Below are positions 17,185 through 26,270 of a stretch of 57,725 bases of DNA, piece after piece (position 1 is the first letter of the stretch; every line of letters starts with the position of its first letter). Location: the NCBI GenBank assembly GCA_024233345.1, contig JACKPT010000017.1:1-57725 (forward strand), given 5' to 3'. The notes under the pieces were generated by a model. The model saw only the letters and a program-made list of their open reading frames with translations. It ran no database searches and was not told the origin of the DNA. A program made the position numbers and the translations under genes. Source of the DNA: Verrucomicrobiota bacterium. GTDB lineage: Bacteria; Verrucomicrobiota; Kiritimatiellia; CAIVKH01.

Positions 17185-18724
17185 ACCTTGTTTCGCGGAG
17201 AACCGTGACTTTGATTTGTCCCGGATATTGGAGATCGAGTTCGATCTGTTTACTGATGTTTCTGGCTAATTGCACGGCTTCATCATCGCTGATGTGGCTG
17301 GGCTCGACAAAGACCCGGACCTCGCGCCCGGCATGGACCGCGAAGCATTTTTCCACCCCGCGAAAACTGTTGGCAATCTGCTCGAGCTTTTCCAGCCGTT
17401 TGAGATAGATCTCGGTGGTTTCGGTCCGGGCCCCCGGACGGGCTGCGGTCATGGTGTCCCCGGCCCGGGCGAGGATGGCGTAGATGCTCTCGGCCTCCAC
17501 TTCATTGTGATGGGCGGCCACGGCATTGCAGATCAGCGGGGTCTCTCCGTGCCGTTTGATGAAGTCCGCCCCGATCAGGGCATGGCTGCCTTCGAGGTCG
17601 TGGTCCATCGCCTTGCCGATGTCGTGCAGCAGACCAATCCGCCGGGCGAGGGCCGGATCCAGCGACAACTCTGCGGCCATCATGCCCATCAGCCGCCCCA
17701 TCTCAATCGAGTGCTTCAAGACATTCTGTCCATAGCTGTGACGAAACTTGAGCCGACCCAGCATCTTGACCACTTCGGGGGCGACTTGGGGCAGGTCCAG
17801 CGCGACCACGGCCTGCTGGCCCGCAGTGTCGATGAGCTGGTCGATGTCGGCCTGAACCTTGGTGACCACTTCTTCGATGCGCGAGGGGTGGATTCGCCCG
17901 TCCGCCATCAATTGTTCCAGGCTGCGCCGGGCAATTTCCCGCCGCAAGGGGTCAAACCCTGAAACCACCACCACTTCGGGGGTGTCGTCGATCAGGATGT
18001 TCACCCCGGTCAGGGCCTCGAGGGCCCGGATGTTGCGGCCTTCCTTGCCGATGATCCGGCCTTTCATTTCATCCCCCGGCAGCGGCACCGCGCAGGTGGT
18101 CATCTCGTTTACCTGCTCGGCGGAATACCGTTCGATGGCGAGGGCGATGATCTTCCGGGCATCCCGCTCCGCAGTCAGGTGTGCCTCCTGATGCATCCTC
18201 CGGATTAGCGCGCTCGCTTCCGCGGTCAATTCCGCTTCCAGCGAAGACAGCAGTTCCGCCTTGGCATTCTCCCGCGACAGCTCGGCCACTTTGGCAAGGG
18301 CATCCAGGCGATCCTCGCGCAACTTGTCGAGGTTTGCCCGTTCCTGTTCGGCTTCTTTCCGGGTGGCCTCCAACCCTTGCGCCTTCTGTTCCAATTGCTC
18401 CTCCCGCCGGTCAATTTGTTCGACCCGCCGGTCGAGGGTCTGTTCCCGCTGGGCGAGGCGATCTTCCAGGGTGGTGAGTTCGCGCCGCCTTTCCGCCATC
18501 GAGGCTTCCACGGTCTCCCGGATTCGAATCAACTCCTCCTTGGCGTGCAGCTTGCCTTCCTTGAGAATGGCCTCGGCCTGGCGCCGGGCATTGGTCAGCA
18601 GATTGCGGACGCTGTTCTCGGCGGCATTGCGCCGGGACCGCTGCACCTGCAGGCTGATCCAGTAACCGGCGGCGATGCACAGCAGCATCAGCACAAGAAC
18701 AATCAAGACCATGAGGTCGCTCAT
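17165..18724 (-). CDS. rny: Ribonuclease Y
   Basis: RNase Y is a membrane-anchored endoribonuclease that starts mRNA decay. Residues 1-25 (LMVLIVLVLMLLCIAAGYWI) form the membrane anchor. Residues ~30-170 are a long charged coiled coil. A KH domain follows (GRIIGKEGRNIRALEALTG, ~215-280), then an HD domain with RHSYGQNVLKHSIEMG and GLLHDIGKAMDHD. The 519-residue length and C-terminus IKVTVLRETRFVEYAR match the family. It overlaps the fau gene start region by 4 bp at its own start and rsm22 at its end. Confidence 0.97.
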   Translation of the reverse strand: MSDLMVLIVLVLMLLCIAAGYWISLQVQRSRRNAAENSVRNLLTNARRQAEAILKEGKLHAKEELIRIRETVEASMAERRRELTTLEDRLAQREQTLDRRVEQIDRREEQLEQKAQGLEATRKEAEQERANLDKLREDRLDALAKVAELSRENAKAELLSSLEAELTAEASALIRRMHQEAHLTAERDARKIIALAIERYSAEQVNEMTTCAVPLPGDEMKGRIIGKEGRNIRALEALTGVNILIDDTPEVVVVSGFDPLRREIARRSLEQLMADGRIHPSRIEEVVTKVQADIDQLIDTAGQQAVVALDLPQVAPEVVKMLGRLKFRHSYGQNVLKHSIEMGRLMGMMAAELSLDPALARRIGLLHDIGKAMDHDLEGSHALIGADFIKRHGETPLICNAVAAHHNEVEAESIYAILARAGDTMTAARPGARTETTEIYLKRLEKLEQIANSFRGVEKCFAVHAGREVRVFVEPSHISDDEAVQLARNISKQIELDLQYPGQIKVTVLRETRFVEYAR

Positions 18725-19311
18725 GACGGGTCTCCTTCCGGACGCGGGTGGGCTGCGGTATCCCCGGTGATCTCCCGCACCCCGGATTCGGTGATCAGCA
18801 GGTGCATGGGCATGTCGTGGGGTTCCCGCGGCAAGGTGTGGGTTCGTTGTCCATCAAAACAGAGCCCGATGCGAACAGCCTCGGTGCGGCTGAGAAGCCG
18901 GTCAAAGTGCCCCCCGCCATATCCGAGTCGATAGCCGTCGTCATCAAAGGCCAGTCCCGGAACAAAAATCAAATCGAGGTCGGCGGGATCCGCAAGATGC
19001 GGCTCGACCGGTTCACGAATCCCGAAGGGCCCGAGGGTCAGCTCCCCGCGGTCTTCCAGCCAGGAAAGTTCATAGCCATCCGGCCGGAAAAACGGGACGG
19101 CCACTGCTGCGCCCCGCCGCTGCAGGGCCTGGAGAATGGTGTCGGTCTCGACTTCCCTTCCGGTCGACAGGTAGATGCCCACCCGCTGGGCCTGGTTGAC
19201 GATGGGAAGTCCGAGGGCGTGGGCGGAGATGCGGGCGCTCTGTTGATGGATCCATGCCGGATCACGCGAGCTCCGCCAGGTCTTGAATTGGGTCCGTGGT
19301 TCCTGCTTCAT
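18721..19311 (-). CDS. 5-formyltetrahydrofolate cyclo-ligase
   Basis: This enzyme converts 5-formyl-THF to 5,10-methenyl-THF using ATP. I use the ATG at 19311 (196 residues, MKQEPRTQFKTWRSS), because it overlaps the rarA stop as ATGA. The frame is open upstream for 17 codons that lie within rarA. Family blocks are VGIYLSTGREVETD, VAVPFFRPDGYEL, LGPFGIREP, DLIFVPGLAFDDDGYRLGYG and GGHFDRLL. The last contains the glycine-rich ATP/folate motif. The gene overlaps rny by 4 bp, so rarA-fau-rny-rsm22-ymdB is one overlapped operon. Confidence 0.9.
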   Translation of the reverse strand: MKQEPRTQFKTWRSSRDPAWIHQQSARISAHALGLPIVNQAQRVGIYLSTGREVETDTILQALQRRGAAVAVPFFRPDGYELSWLEDRGELTLGPFGIREPVEPHLADPADLDLIFVPGLAFDDDGYRLGYGGGHFDRLLSRTEAVRIGLCFDGQRTHTLPREPHDMPMHLLITESGVREITGDTAAHPRPEGDPS

Positions 19312-20681
19312 GGCGATGCCTCCTTGCGCTGGCGCCGCTGCTTTTGCCGGAGTTGGTTCCACTGTTCGATCCGCTGCTGAATTCTTGCCTCATACCCTTC
19401 CGAGGTCGGTTCATAATAGACCGTGGAGGTCGGCATGTACTCCTGATCCACGACATGCCCTTCAAAGTCATGGGCATACTGGTACCCCTCATGACCGAGA
19501 GTCCCGGCTCCCTTGTAGGACGCGGAGCGAAGGTGCTTGGGCACCGCGAGGGTGCGCCCTTCGCGGATATCCGCCATGGCTTTCTCCAGCCCCATATAGG
19601 CGGCATTGCTTTTGGGGGCGCAGGCGAGATAGGTGGTGGCCTGGCCGAGGGTAATCCTTGCCTCCGGCATGCCGACAAAATCGACCGCCCGCATTGCCGA
19701 TACTGCCAGTCCGAGCGCACTGGGGTCGGCATTGCCAATATCCTCGGAGGCGAGAATGATCAACCGCCGGGCAATAAACCGCGGGTCTTCCCCCGCCACC
19801 AACATCTTGGCCAGCCAGTACAGCGCGGCATTGGGGTCGGATCCCCGAACACTCTTGATAAAGGCGGAAATGGTGTCGTGGTGACTGTCTTCATCCTTGT
19901 CATAGAGTACCGCCTTTTTCTGGATCGACTCCTCAGTGGCGGCCTGATCGATCCGCACCACCCCGTCTGCGTCCGGCGGGGTGGTCAGCAAAGCAATCTC
20001 CAGTGCATTCAGCGCCTTCCGGGCATCCCCCTCGCACATCCGGGCCAGGTGACGGCATGCGTCCGCCTCGATCTCGATGGCCTTGTCCAGTTCCCCGGCG
20101 CACAGAACCCGCGCCCGCTCGAGCAGGGTCAGGATCGCATCCTCGGACAGGGTTTCCAGTTGAACGATCTGTGATCGCGACACCAGGGGGGCATTGATGA
20201 AGAAAAATGGGTTGTGGGTGGTGGCCCCGATCAGGGTGATCGCCCCCGATTCCACATAGGGCAGCAGGACATCCTGCTGTGCTTTATTGAACCGGTGGAT
20301 TTCATCGATGAACAGGATGGTATCGATCCGGTGGAGTTTGCTGCGCTGAACCGCTCCCTCGAGCAGAGCCCGCAGGATGGAGACATTGGCGAGCACCCCG
20401 CTGGTGCGCTCGAAATATCGGTGGGTCACGGTGGCGATAACCTCGGCGAGGCTGGTCTTGCCGCAACCGGGCGGCCCATACAGGATCAGACTGGTCAGCC
20501 GGTCCGCCTCGATCGCCCGCCGAAGCAGTTTGCCCGGGGCGAGCAGGTGTTCCTGGCCGACCACCTCATCCAGCGTTTTCGGACGCATCCGTTCTGCCAA
20601 CGGGGTGCGATCCATCCGCATCACTGCCGACGCCTCGCCATCCAGATCCGGCTGGTCCCGTTTGTCCTCAAAAAGATCCAC
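19308..20681 (-). CDS. rarA: Replication-associated recombination protein A (AAA+ ATPase)
   Basis: RarA/MgsA is a clamp-loader-like ATPase acting at stalled replication forks. The start is a GTG at 20681 (457 residues, VDLFEDKRDQ), with GGAGG 8 nt upstream; further upstream codons in the frame lack family similarity. PLAERMRPKTLDEVVGQEHLL opens the AAA+ core. LYGPPGCGKTSLAEV is Walker A, LFIDEIHRFNKAQQD Walker B, and LIGATTHNPFFFINAPLVSR sensor 1 with the arginine-finger region. The C-terminal helical tetramerisation domain (DPNAALYWLAKMLVAGEDP, then RFIARRLIILASEDIG) is complete. Confidence 0.95.
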   Translation of the reverse strand: MDLFEDKRDQPDLDGEASAVMRMDRTPLAERMRPKTLDEVVGQEHLLAPGKLLRRAIEADRLTSLILYGPPGCGKTSLAEVIATVTHRYFERTSGVLANVSILRALLEGAVQRSKLHRIDTILFIDEIHRFNKAQQDVLLPYVESGAITLIGATTHNPFFFINAPLVSRSQIVQLETLSEDAILTLLERARVLCAGELDKAIEIEADACRHLARMCEGDARKALNALEIALLTTPPDADGVVRIDQAATEESIQKKAVLYDKDEDSHHDTISAFIKSVRGSDPNAALYWLAKMLVAGEDPRFIARRLIILASEDIGNADPSALGLAVSAMRAVDFVGMPEARITLGQATTYLACAPKSNAAYMGLEKAMADIREGRTLAVPKHLRSASYKGAGTLGHEGYQYAHDFEGHVVDQEYMPTSTVYYEPTSEGYEARIQQRIEQWNQLRQKQRRQRKEASP

Positions 20682-20918
20682 GATTCTGCCTCCGGGGGGG
20701 GCAAAAAGAAATACCCCACCATAAGTCGTTAAGGGCATCGATCCTGACTCCTCAATAGTGAGGTGGGGTCCCTCACACGGCAGTTTCGGAGTCCTCTCGA
20801 AGGAGGCTTTCCGGCGCCGTCATTATCAAGACCCCGTATCAATCGATCTTAACGGGTCAGGATATGCTCGCCCAATCACGAACCAGGCAGGGCATTTCAA
20901 ACTTTGTTCGCCACGGAC
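20682..20918. other. Intergenic gap upstream of rarA
   Basis: No gene is seen. The part next to rarA should hold its promoter. A short stem (GTCCTCTCGAAGGAGGCTTT region near 20790-20812) is present but too weak to call a terminator. The proximal ~20 bp hold the GGAGG that sets the rarA GTG start. Confidence 0.4.
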
Positions 20919-21191
20919 TTATCCATAGCGGGCAAATGTCTGTGGTTCTTTCTGTAAAAGAGCAGACACTCCCCGGGGGGAGCGATGAGTTGGTGGTGCA
21001 GTCATTCCCATCCCCGGCTTCTGCCCCCGGCCCGGCGGGCCAAAGACGGTGAGAACCGGAGATCCAATGGTGTGGCGATTTTGTTTCAAAAACAGCTCCA
21101 CAACCGGAAAGCCCACGAGGCTCCCGGCGGCGAAAACCGCTGCCACGAGTAGCATCATCTCGAAGAAATACCCTGTAATAAGGGGAACCAT
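20919..21191 (-). CDS. Small hypothetical membrane protein downstream of pheT
   Basis: Starting at the ATG at 21191 the 90-residue product has one strong membrane segment (YFFEMMLLVAAVFAAGSLVG). LKQNRHTIGSPVLTVFG and a proline-rich basic tail follow. The frame is open a further 19 codons into the end of pheT, so the start is uncertain, and no strong ribosome-binding site is visible. I recognise no family. It is on the same strand 34 bp past the pheT stop and may be read through from it. It could also be a chance frame, since this is the only supporting context. Confidence 0.4.
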   Translation of the reverse strand: MVPLITGYFFEMMLLVAAVFAAGSLVGFPVVELFLKQNRHTIGSPVLTVFGPPGRGQKPGMGMTAPPTHRSPRGVSALLQKEPQTFARYG

Positions 21192-21225
21192 AACCTGCCT
21201 GTATTCAATGAACTGCGCAATCAAA

Positions 21226-23646
21226 TCAACGATCGCGCAACTCGACATTCAGTTCTTGTTTCAGTACTTGTCCTACGGACTCAAGATACCCGTTCGCATC
21301 GGCATCCGTCAAGGTTCCCTCTGCAGATCGGTAGACCAGGGAATAGGCCAGGCTTTTCTTGCCCGCGCCGATCTTGTCTCCCTCGTACAGGTCAAACAGC
21401 TCCACCGCCTCCAACGTTCCGGGGCTGTTTTTCCAGATGACCTCCACCAGGGTTTCGTGGGGCAGGGACTGATCGCAAACCAATGCGATGTCGCGGGTTA
21501 CTGATGGATACTGTGGGATGGCCCGGTAGGTGGGCAGGCTGTCCTTCTCTCCGATCAAGGAGGGCAGAGCCACCTCGAACACCCCGATCGGATCACTCAA
21601 ACGCCACGCTTTGCGGATGCCTTTGCGAATGATGCCCAGTCGGCCGATGACCTCGCCCCCGGCGCGGAGGGCAATGCCCAGTCCTGGCTCCCACCACGGC
21701 GCATCGTCCGGCGCGATCTTCCAGTCCGTCAGTCCCTCGGCTTCCGCCAACCGCTCCCAAAATCCTTTGATGAATCCGAACATCTCGCTTGCCGACGGAT
21801 CGAGCCTCGGGGCCAGGGTCTGGCCCTCGGGCATCCCCATGATCCCCACCGACAAGGTACGGGTTTCCTTCGGACGCGCTTCCGGGGTCGCCGCGGGCGC
21901 GGGCGCATACACCGTACTGATTTCAAAAAAGACCGCGTGGCGAATCTGTCGGGCCCGGTTCCGGCCCAGTGTATCCACCATCTGGGGCACCAGGGAGGGC
22001 CGGAGGATGGCCTGGTCCTGGGTCAAGGGGTGGGGCAGGGCGACCCGTTCCGGCTCCGGGATGCCAAACTGGTTCAGCAGGTCGGCGCTGACCAGGCTGT
22101 AGTTCATGATTTCATGTCCGCCCAAAGCGACGCAATGCTCGCGAATCGATTCCACCCGTCTCGCGTCCCGGTCGTCCGCGTCGGGGTTGATGGTCGCGGC
22201 GGACAGTTTGGCTTCGATCTGGTTCAGGCCATGCAGGCGGGCAATCTCTTCGATCAGATCCACCTCCCGCTCGAGGTCCAGCCGGGCGGTGGGAACCGAC
22301 ACCTCACAGGCCTCGTCGTTCCCCCCGGTTACGGTCAGGCCGATCGCGGTGAGCAGGTCGCGAATGGTTTCGTCAGCGAGGTCCGGGGTCCCGATCAGGG
22401 TTCGGGCTCTCTGGTAACGGCAGGTCACGGTGCGGGGTTCCAGCGGAGCGGGGTAGACATCCACCACCCCGGGCCGCACTTGGCCACCCGCGAGTTCCTG
22501 CATCAGTTGGGCGGCCCGGCGGCTGGCCCATTCGACACCATTGACATCCACCCCCCGCTCAAAGCGGTACGAGGACTCGGAAGCCATTCCGAGCCGCCGC
22601 GCGGTTGAGCGGATTCCGCCCGGAGTGAAACAGGCACTCTCGAGCAGCACGGTGCGGGTGGTGTCGGCAATCTCACTGCCTGCCCCGCCCATCACCCCCG
22701 CAAGGGCTATCGGTTTCTGCCGGTCGGCAATCACCAGCATCTCCGGGGACAGCTCCCGCGACACCTCGTCGAGGGTGGTCATGGTTTCCCCCGGCTTGGC
22801 TTGCCGCACCACGATTTCGCCATCCGCCACCAGCGCATAGTCGAATGCATGCAGCGGATGCCCGCATTCCAGCATCACATAGTTGGTGATATCAACCAGG
22901 TTGTTGATCGCCCGGATCCCCGCGAGCTCCAGCCGCTTCTGCATCCAGACCGGAGAGGGGCCGATGGTGACATTCTCGATGACCCGCGCGGTATACCGGG
23001 GACAGGCTTCGGGACTTTCGATCGCCACCGTGACCGAGGACGCCACCGGCTCCCCGGATTCCGAAACGACCGGGGTCGGCAGTTTCAGGGTCTTGCCAAA
23101 CACCGCCGCGACTTCCCGCGCCACCCCGATCATGCTCAGACAATCCGGCCGGTTCGGGGTGATCTCCACCTCAAAGACCGTTTCCGGCTCGCCGTACAAG
23201 GTCTCCAGCGGGGTGCCCGGCTCGGTTCCCGCCGGAAGGTCGAGTAGCCCGCCGTGGTCGTCGGACAGCCCCAGCTCATCCGATGCACAGAGCATGCCCG
23301 CCGATTCCACCCCGCGCAATTTGGCCTTCTTGATCTTGAACTCCCCCCGGTCAAGAACCGCGCCGATCGGGGCAAAGGGGTAACAGCCCCCCGCCGCGAC
23401 ATTGGGGGCACCACATACCACCTGGTGTTCGGTGTTGCCGTCAAAAACCCGGCAGACCCGAAGCTTGTCCGCGTTGGGGTGGGGGGTGACCTCCCGCACC
23501 TCGGCGGCAACCACCCCCGTACAGGTCAACCCCAACCGGTGGATCGCCTCAATTTCGATACCGGAAAAAGTCAGGGCATCCGCGAGCTGCTGCACATCGG
23601 CATCAATCTCCACATACTCCTGTAACCAACCAACGGGAACTTTCAT
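21226..23646 (-). CDS. pheT: Phenylalanyl-tRNA synthetase beta subunit
   Basis: PheT is the large subunit of the (alpha-beta)2 enzyme that charges tRNA-Phe. At 806 residues it is full length. It has the N-terminal VPVGWLQEYVEID, the OB-fold tRNA-binding domain (VVAAEVREVTPHPNADKLRV), the B3/B4 editing domain (NRPDCLSMIGVAREVA), the B5 domain, a catalytic-like core, and the C-terminal anticodon-binding ferredoxin-like fold (YPSVTRDIALVCDQSLPHE to LVYRSAEGTLTDADANG). It lies 51 bp downstream of pheS in the same direction. Confidence 0.97.
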   Translation of the reverse strand: MKVPVGWLQEYVEIDADVQQLADALTFSGIEIEAIHRLGLTCTGVVAAEVREVTPHPNADKLRVCRVFDGNTEHQVVCGAPNVAAGGCYPFAPIGAVLDRGEFKIKKAKLRGVESAGMLCASDELGLSDDHGGLLDLPAGTEPGTPLETLYGEPETVFEVEITPNRPDCLSMIGVAREVAAVFGKTLKLPTPVVSESGEPVASSVTVAIESPEACPRYTARVIENVTIGPSPVWMQKRLELAGIRAINNLVDITNYVMLECGHPLHAFDYALVADGEIVVRQAKPGETMTTLDEVSRELSPEMLVIADRQKPIALAGVMGGAGSEIADTTRTVLLESACFTPGGIRSTARRLGMASESSYRFERGVDVNGVEWASRRAAQLMQELAGGQVRPGVVDVYPAPLEPRTVTCRYQRARTLIGTPDLADETIRDLLTAIGLTVTGGNDEACEVSVPTARLDLEREVDLIEEIARLHGLNQIEAKLSAATINPDADDRDARRVESIREHCVALGGHEIMNYSLVSADLLNQFGIPEPERVALPHPLTQDQAILRPSLVPQMVDTLGRNRARQIRHAVFFEISTVYAPAPAATPEARPKETRTLSVGIMGMPEGQTLAPRLDPSASEMFGFIKGFWERLAEAEGLTDWKIAPDDAPWWEPGLGIALRAGGEVIGRLGIIRKGIRKAWRLSDPIGVFEVALPSLIGEKDSLPTYRAIPQYPSVTRDIALVCDQSLPHETLVEVIWKNSPGTLEAVELFDLYEGDKIGAGKKSLAYSLVYRSAEGTLTDADANGYLESVGQVLKQELNVELRDR

Positions 23647-23697
23647 GAAAAACCTCTACGGGACAGTGCGTTTGGATGAGGGACGGTCCATCCTCCG

Positions 23698-24714
23698 CTA
23701 AAATTGTTGCAGGAAACGCACATGATTTTCGTACAGCAACCGGATGTCCGGGATGCCGAACAGGATCATTGCCATGCGCTCCACCCCCATGCCGAAGGCA
23801 TACCCGGTCACCTGCTCCGGGTCATACCCGCAGGCTTGAAACACATTGGGATCCACCATCCCGGCTCCGCCAATTTCGATCCACCCCGAGTGCTTGCAAA
23901 CCCGGCAGCCCTTCCCCTGGCAAACATGACAGGAGTAGTCGACCTCCACACTCGGTTCGGTGAACGGGAAAAAGTGCGGACGCATCCGGATCCGCACATC
24001 CTCCAGATTCATCAACTTGCGGACAAAATATTCCAGATCGCCCTTCAGATTCGCCAGAGACACATCCCGGTCCACATACAGACCCTCGATCTGGTGGAAA
24101 TTGGCGCTGTGGGTGGCATCCATCGTGTCGCGGCGATAACACCGGCCCGGGGCGATGATCCGCACCGGCGGCTGTTGTGTCTCCATATACCGGATCTGCA
24201 CCGGGGAAGTGTGGGTCCGCAACAACAACCCGCCATCCAGATAAAAGGTGTCGCTGGGATCGCGCGATGGATGATTCGCCGGGGTGTTCAGGGCATCAAA
24301 GTTATGAAATTCATCCTCCAGGTCCGGACCCTCGGCTACCGTGAATCCCATCGAACGGAAAATGGAGGTCGCCCGCTGAATCAACAGGGTGATCGGATGC
24401 AGCTTGCCGCCCCCCCGCCAGGCTCCGGGCAATGAGGTGTCGACCATGGACCCCGCAGGCCCCGCACTGCTCTCCAACGCCGCCTTGCGCTCCTCAATCG
24501 CCGCCTGAATCTGCTGCTTGAACCGGTTCGCGGCCTGGCCAAAATCCTTCTTGGTTTCCCGGGGAGCCGCCTTCAACGCCTCCATCACATCGTTGATCCG
24601 GCCGTTGCGCCCGAGATAACGAATGCGGACCTCCTCCAACCCGGCCAAGTCCACCGCCACCGCCGCCTCCGATGCCGCAGTTCCGGTAAGTGTATCAATC
24701 TCTTCAAGTTTCAT
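23698..24714 (-). CDS. pheS: Phenylalanyl-tRNA synthetase alpha subunit
   Basis: The 338-residue catalytic subunit starts at the ATG at 24714. It has an N-terminal coiled coil (AEV/ALKAAPRETKKDFGQAANRF region) and class II motif 1 around GFTVAEGPDLEDEFHNFDAL. Motif 2 is IIAPGRCYRRDTMDATHSAN and motif 3 AFGMGVERMAMILFGIPDIR. A CxxC-x4-CxxC zinc-ribbon-like insert (CHVCQGKGCRVC) precedes GWIEIGGAGMVDPNV, as in many bacterial PheS. It is the first gene of pheS-pheT. The accessory island starts about 70 bp upstream on the opposite strand. Confidence 0.97.
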   Translation of the reverse strand: MKLEEIDTLTGTAASEAAVAVDLAGLEEVRIRYLGRNGRINDVMEALKAAPRETKKDFGQAANRFKQQIQAAIEERKAALESSAGPAGSMVDTSLPGAWRGGGKLHPITLLIQRATSIFRSMGFTVAEGPDLEDEFHNFDALNTPANHPSRDPSDTFYLDGGLLLRTHTSPVQIRYMETQQPPVRIIAPGRCYRRDTMDATHSANFHQIEGLYVDRDVSLANLKGDLEYFVRKLMNLEDVRIRMRPHFFPFTEPSVEVDYSCHVCQGKGCRVCKHSGWIEIGGAGMVDPNVFQACGYDPEQVTGYAFGMGVERMAMILFGIPDIRLLYENHVRFLQQF

Positions 24715-24784
24715 CGCATTTCCTGATCAAAAAAGCCAGCCCCACCATATGCCCGAACCCAGCCGGTGAGGCAATGCCTTTTTC

Positions 24785-24979
24785 AAAATCACCCGACCCC
24801 AGGGATCCCATAAACACCCTCCACCGTGAACTCGCTCGCACTTTCAAGAATTATCTCCTTGCTCGCGCTCACCACCGACAGCAAACTCCACCTATGTCGC
24901 AAATAACCCACCCGCTACGCTCACCTGCGCAGATACCCAGGATATCGAGCACGGGATGTCGGGAATAAAGGGGTTGGAT
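24785..24979 (+). repeat. Dispersed repeat R1, copy 1 (left edge of the cassette island)
   Basis: About 195 bp that recur at 30640-30807 (shorter at the left) and 33459-33653, all in the same orientation. Shared landmarks are ACCCGACCCCAGGGATCCCA, CACTTTCAAGAATTATCTCC, GCGCAGATAYCCAGGATATC and GGGATGTCGGGAATAAAGG. The right end reads GTTGGAT, which fits the GTTRRRY core of an integron attC site. An ORF starts 16 bp further on. It shows no strong internal palindrome, so it is not a standard attC. It may be a cassette without a gene or an element tied to cassette ends. Confidence 0.8.
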
Positions 24980-24994
24980 TGATAAGGAGATGAA

Positions 24995-25336
24995 ATGAAA
25001 CTGAAAGACTTCGTAGCAGAGACGCTAAATGAAATTGTTGACGGTGTTCTGGTTGCCCAAGCCCACTACAAAGAGAAAGGTGGCTCCGTCAATTCTCCGG
25101 ACCTACAATTTCGAGCTGACCAAGGATTACAGCTGTGGGACGGCGTGACGGGACAACCAGCTCACAATATTGAATTTGACGTTGCAGTCACCACAACGGA
25201 GGGGACGGAAACGAAAGGAGGAGTCGGAGTCTTTGTTGGCCCCATCGGATTGGGATCTCAGGGCAAGTCGGACGCCTCAAATACTTCATGCAGTCGCATC
25301 AAGTTCTCAGTACCGGTCTTTCTTCCCAAAGGATAG
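24995..25336 (+). CDS. Cassette ORF 1: hypothetical protein
   Basis: The 113-residue product begins MKLKDFVAETLNEIVDGVLVAQ, a helix. It continues with beta-rich sequence (IEFDVAVTTTEGTETKGGV, VGVFVGPIGLGSQG, SRIKFSVPVFLPKG). The C-terminal pattern SRIKFSVPVxLP is one I have seen on small hypothetical proteins of many bacteria, but I cannot name a family. AAGGAGATGAA just before the ATG provides ribosome binding. It is the first ORF of the array, directly after repeat R1. The 83-bp gap to the next ORF has no clear attC. Confidence 0.65.
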   Translation: MKLKDFVAETLNEIVDGVLVAQAHYKEKGGSVNSPDLQFRADQGLQLWDGVTGQPAHNIEFDVAVTTTEGTETKGGVGVFVGPIGLGSQGKSDASNTSCSRIKFSVPVFLPKG

Positions 25337-25419
25337 GAGAACTCCAACAAAACAAATGCAGGATATTGTCGCGTACCCACATCAAATCCCAAATTGCGAC
25401 GCTGGATGGATGTAATAAC

Positions 25420-26172
25420 GTGCAAGTTCAGACAGGAATTGTTGCCTTCTGTGATATTCTCGGATACCGAGATATTCTGAAGCACAGCGAGCCTAAAGAT
25501 GTTGCTCGCGATGTGATTGACGTATTAAAGCATGCGAAACAAGACGTCAACGGCATGCATACGGATAATCTGTCGCCGAACATCGACCGAACAGTTGTGA
25601 CCGACAAGCTTGGTCACATCGAGTGGATTTCTTTCTCTGACACAATAGCCCTGTTTCACTCGTACCCAGATAATGCACGGAATGCAGATAAGTATATTTG
25701 CTGGTTGGTAACTATTATCAACTTAATCTACTTGTTTCAGCATATGCTCGACAGAGGTCTTCCCATTCGTGGCGCCATATCATTCGGCAGTTTTTACCAC
25801 GATGGGCTGCATTTTGCCGGAGTCCCTATCGTTGATGCACACGACCTGTCAGAAGATCTCTCCCTGTCGGCTATTGCGTTGCACGATAAGGCCAGTGCCG
25901 AATTGCAAACCTTTAACGCTTTTAATCCACATTCCACAATTGCTGTCGCCACACGCGATTACCGAACTCCATGCAAATCGCGCACAGCAAATTTCCATCT
26001 GCTATATCCCTATGTTCCTGGAACGCTGATAACACAAAAGATAAAGGCATCGATTTCTGATTACCTTACCCAAGCCTTCTGCTCCCACGGCAAATCTCTT
26101 GTTAATCCAAGAGCAAAGGAAATACATCAGAATACACTCGCTTACTACGAAAGTATCATTGCGCGGAAATAG
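25420..26172 (+). CDS. Cassette ORF 2: nucleotide-cyclase-like (cyclase homology domain) protein
   Basis: From the GTG at 25420 the 250-residue product reads GIVAFCDILGYRDILK. It goes on to IEWISFSDTIALFHSYP and RGLPIRGAISFGSFYHDGLHFAG, then VPIVDAHDLSED. The order FxDILGF, then SDxxxxF, then LPIRGAIxxG with a later GxxxVxAxxLE is that of class III nucleotide cyclases and their relatives. Both metal-binding Asp positions (CDILG and FSDTI) are present. The start is uncertain: the frame runs back to 25288 inside ORF 1, and no strong ribosome site marks the GTG. Whether it makes a cyclic nucleotide is unknown. Confidence 0.6.
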   Translation: MQVQTGIVAFCDILGYRDILKHSEPKDVARDVIDVLKHAKQDVNGMHTDNLSPNIDRTVVTDKLGHIEWISFSDTIALFHSYPDNARNADKYICWLVTIINLIYLFQHMLDRGLPIRGAISFGSFYHDGLHFAGVPIVDAHDLSEDLSLSAIALHDKASAELQTFNAFNPHSTIAVATRDYRTPCKSRTANFHLLYPYVPGTLITQKIKASISDYLTQAFCSHGKSLVNPRAKEIHQNTLAYYESIIARK

Positions 26173-26177
26173 AACAC

Positions 26178-26243
26178 CATCCAACATGTCCCTTCAGAGG
26201 GGCGTGGTACCGCTACGCGGCCCCACGCCCCTGAGGGTTTGAG
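26178..26243 (+). repeat. attC-like cassette recombination site a
   Basis: CCTTCAGAGGGGCGTGG at 26191-26207 pairs with CCACGCCCCTGAGGG at 26222-26236, leaving two unpaired bases on the left arm. CCGC-TAC-GCGG forms the tip. ATCCAAC at the left matches the RYYYAAC core; the right core GTTTGAG is a weaker match to GTTRRRY. Extrahelical bases on one arm are a hallmark of folded attC sites. Confidence 0.75.
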
Positions 26244-26270
26244 CAAGAGAAACAAAGAAAGGAGCAGGCA

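Noticed and set aside
24785..24979. A ~60-codon frame conserved in the three R1 repeats (NTLHRE...FKNYLLARAHH)
   Set aside because: Differences among copies do not favour synonymous positions clearly, copies lack consistent starts, and the repeat is short; no evidence that it is translated.
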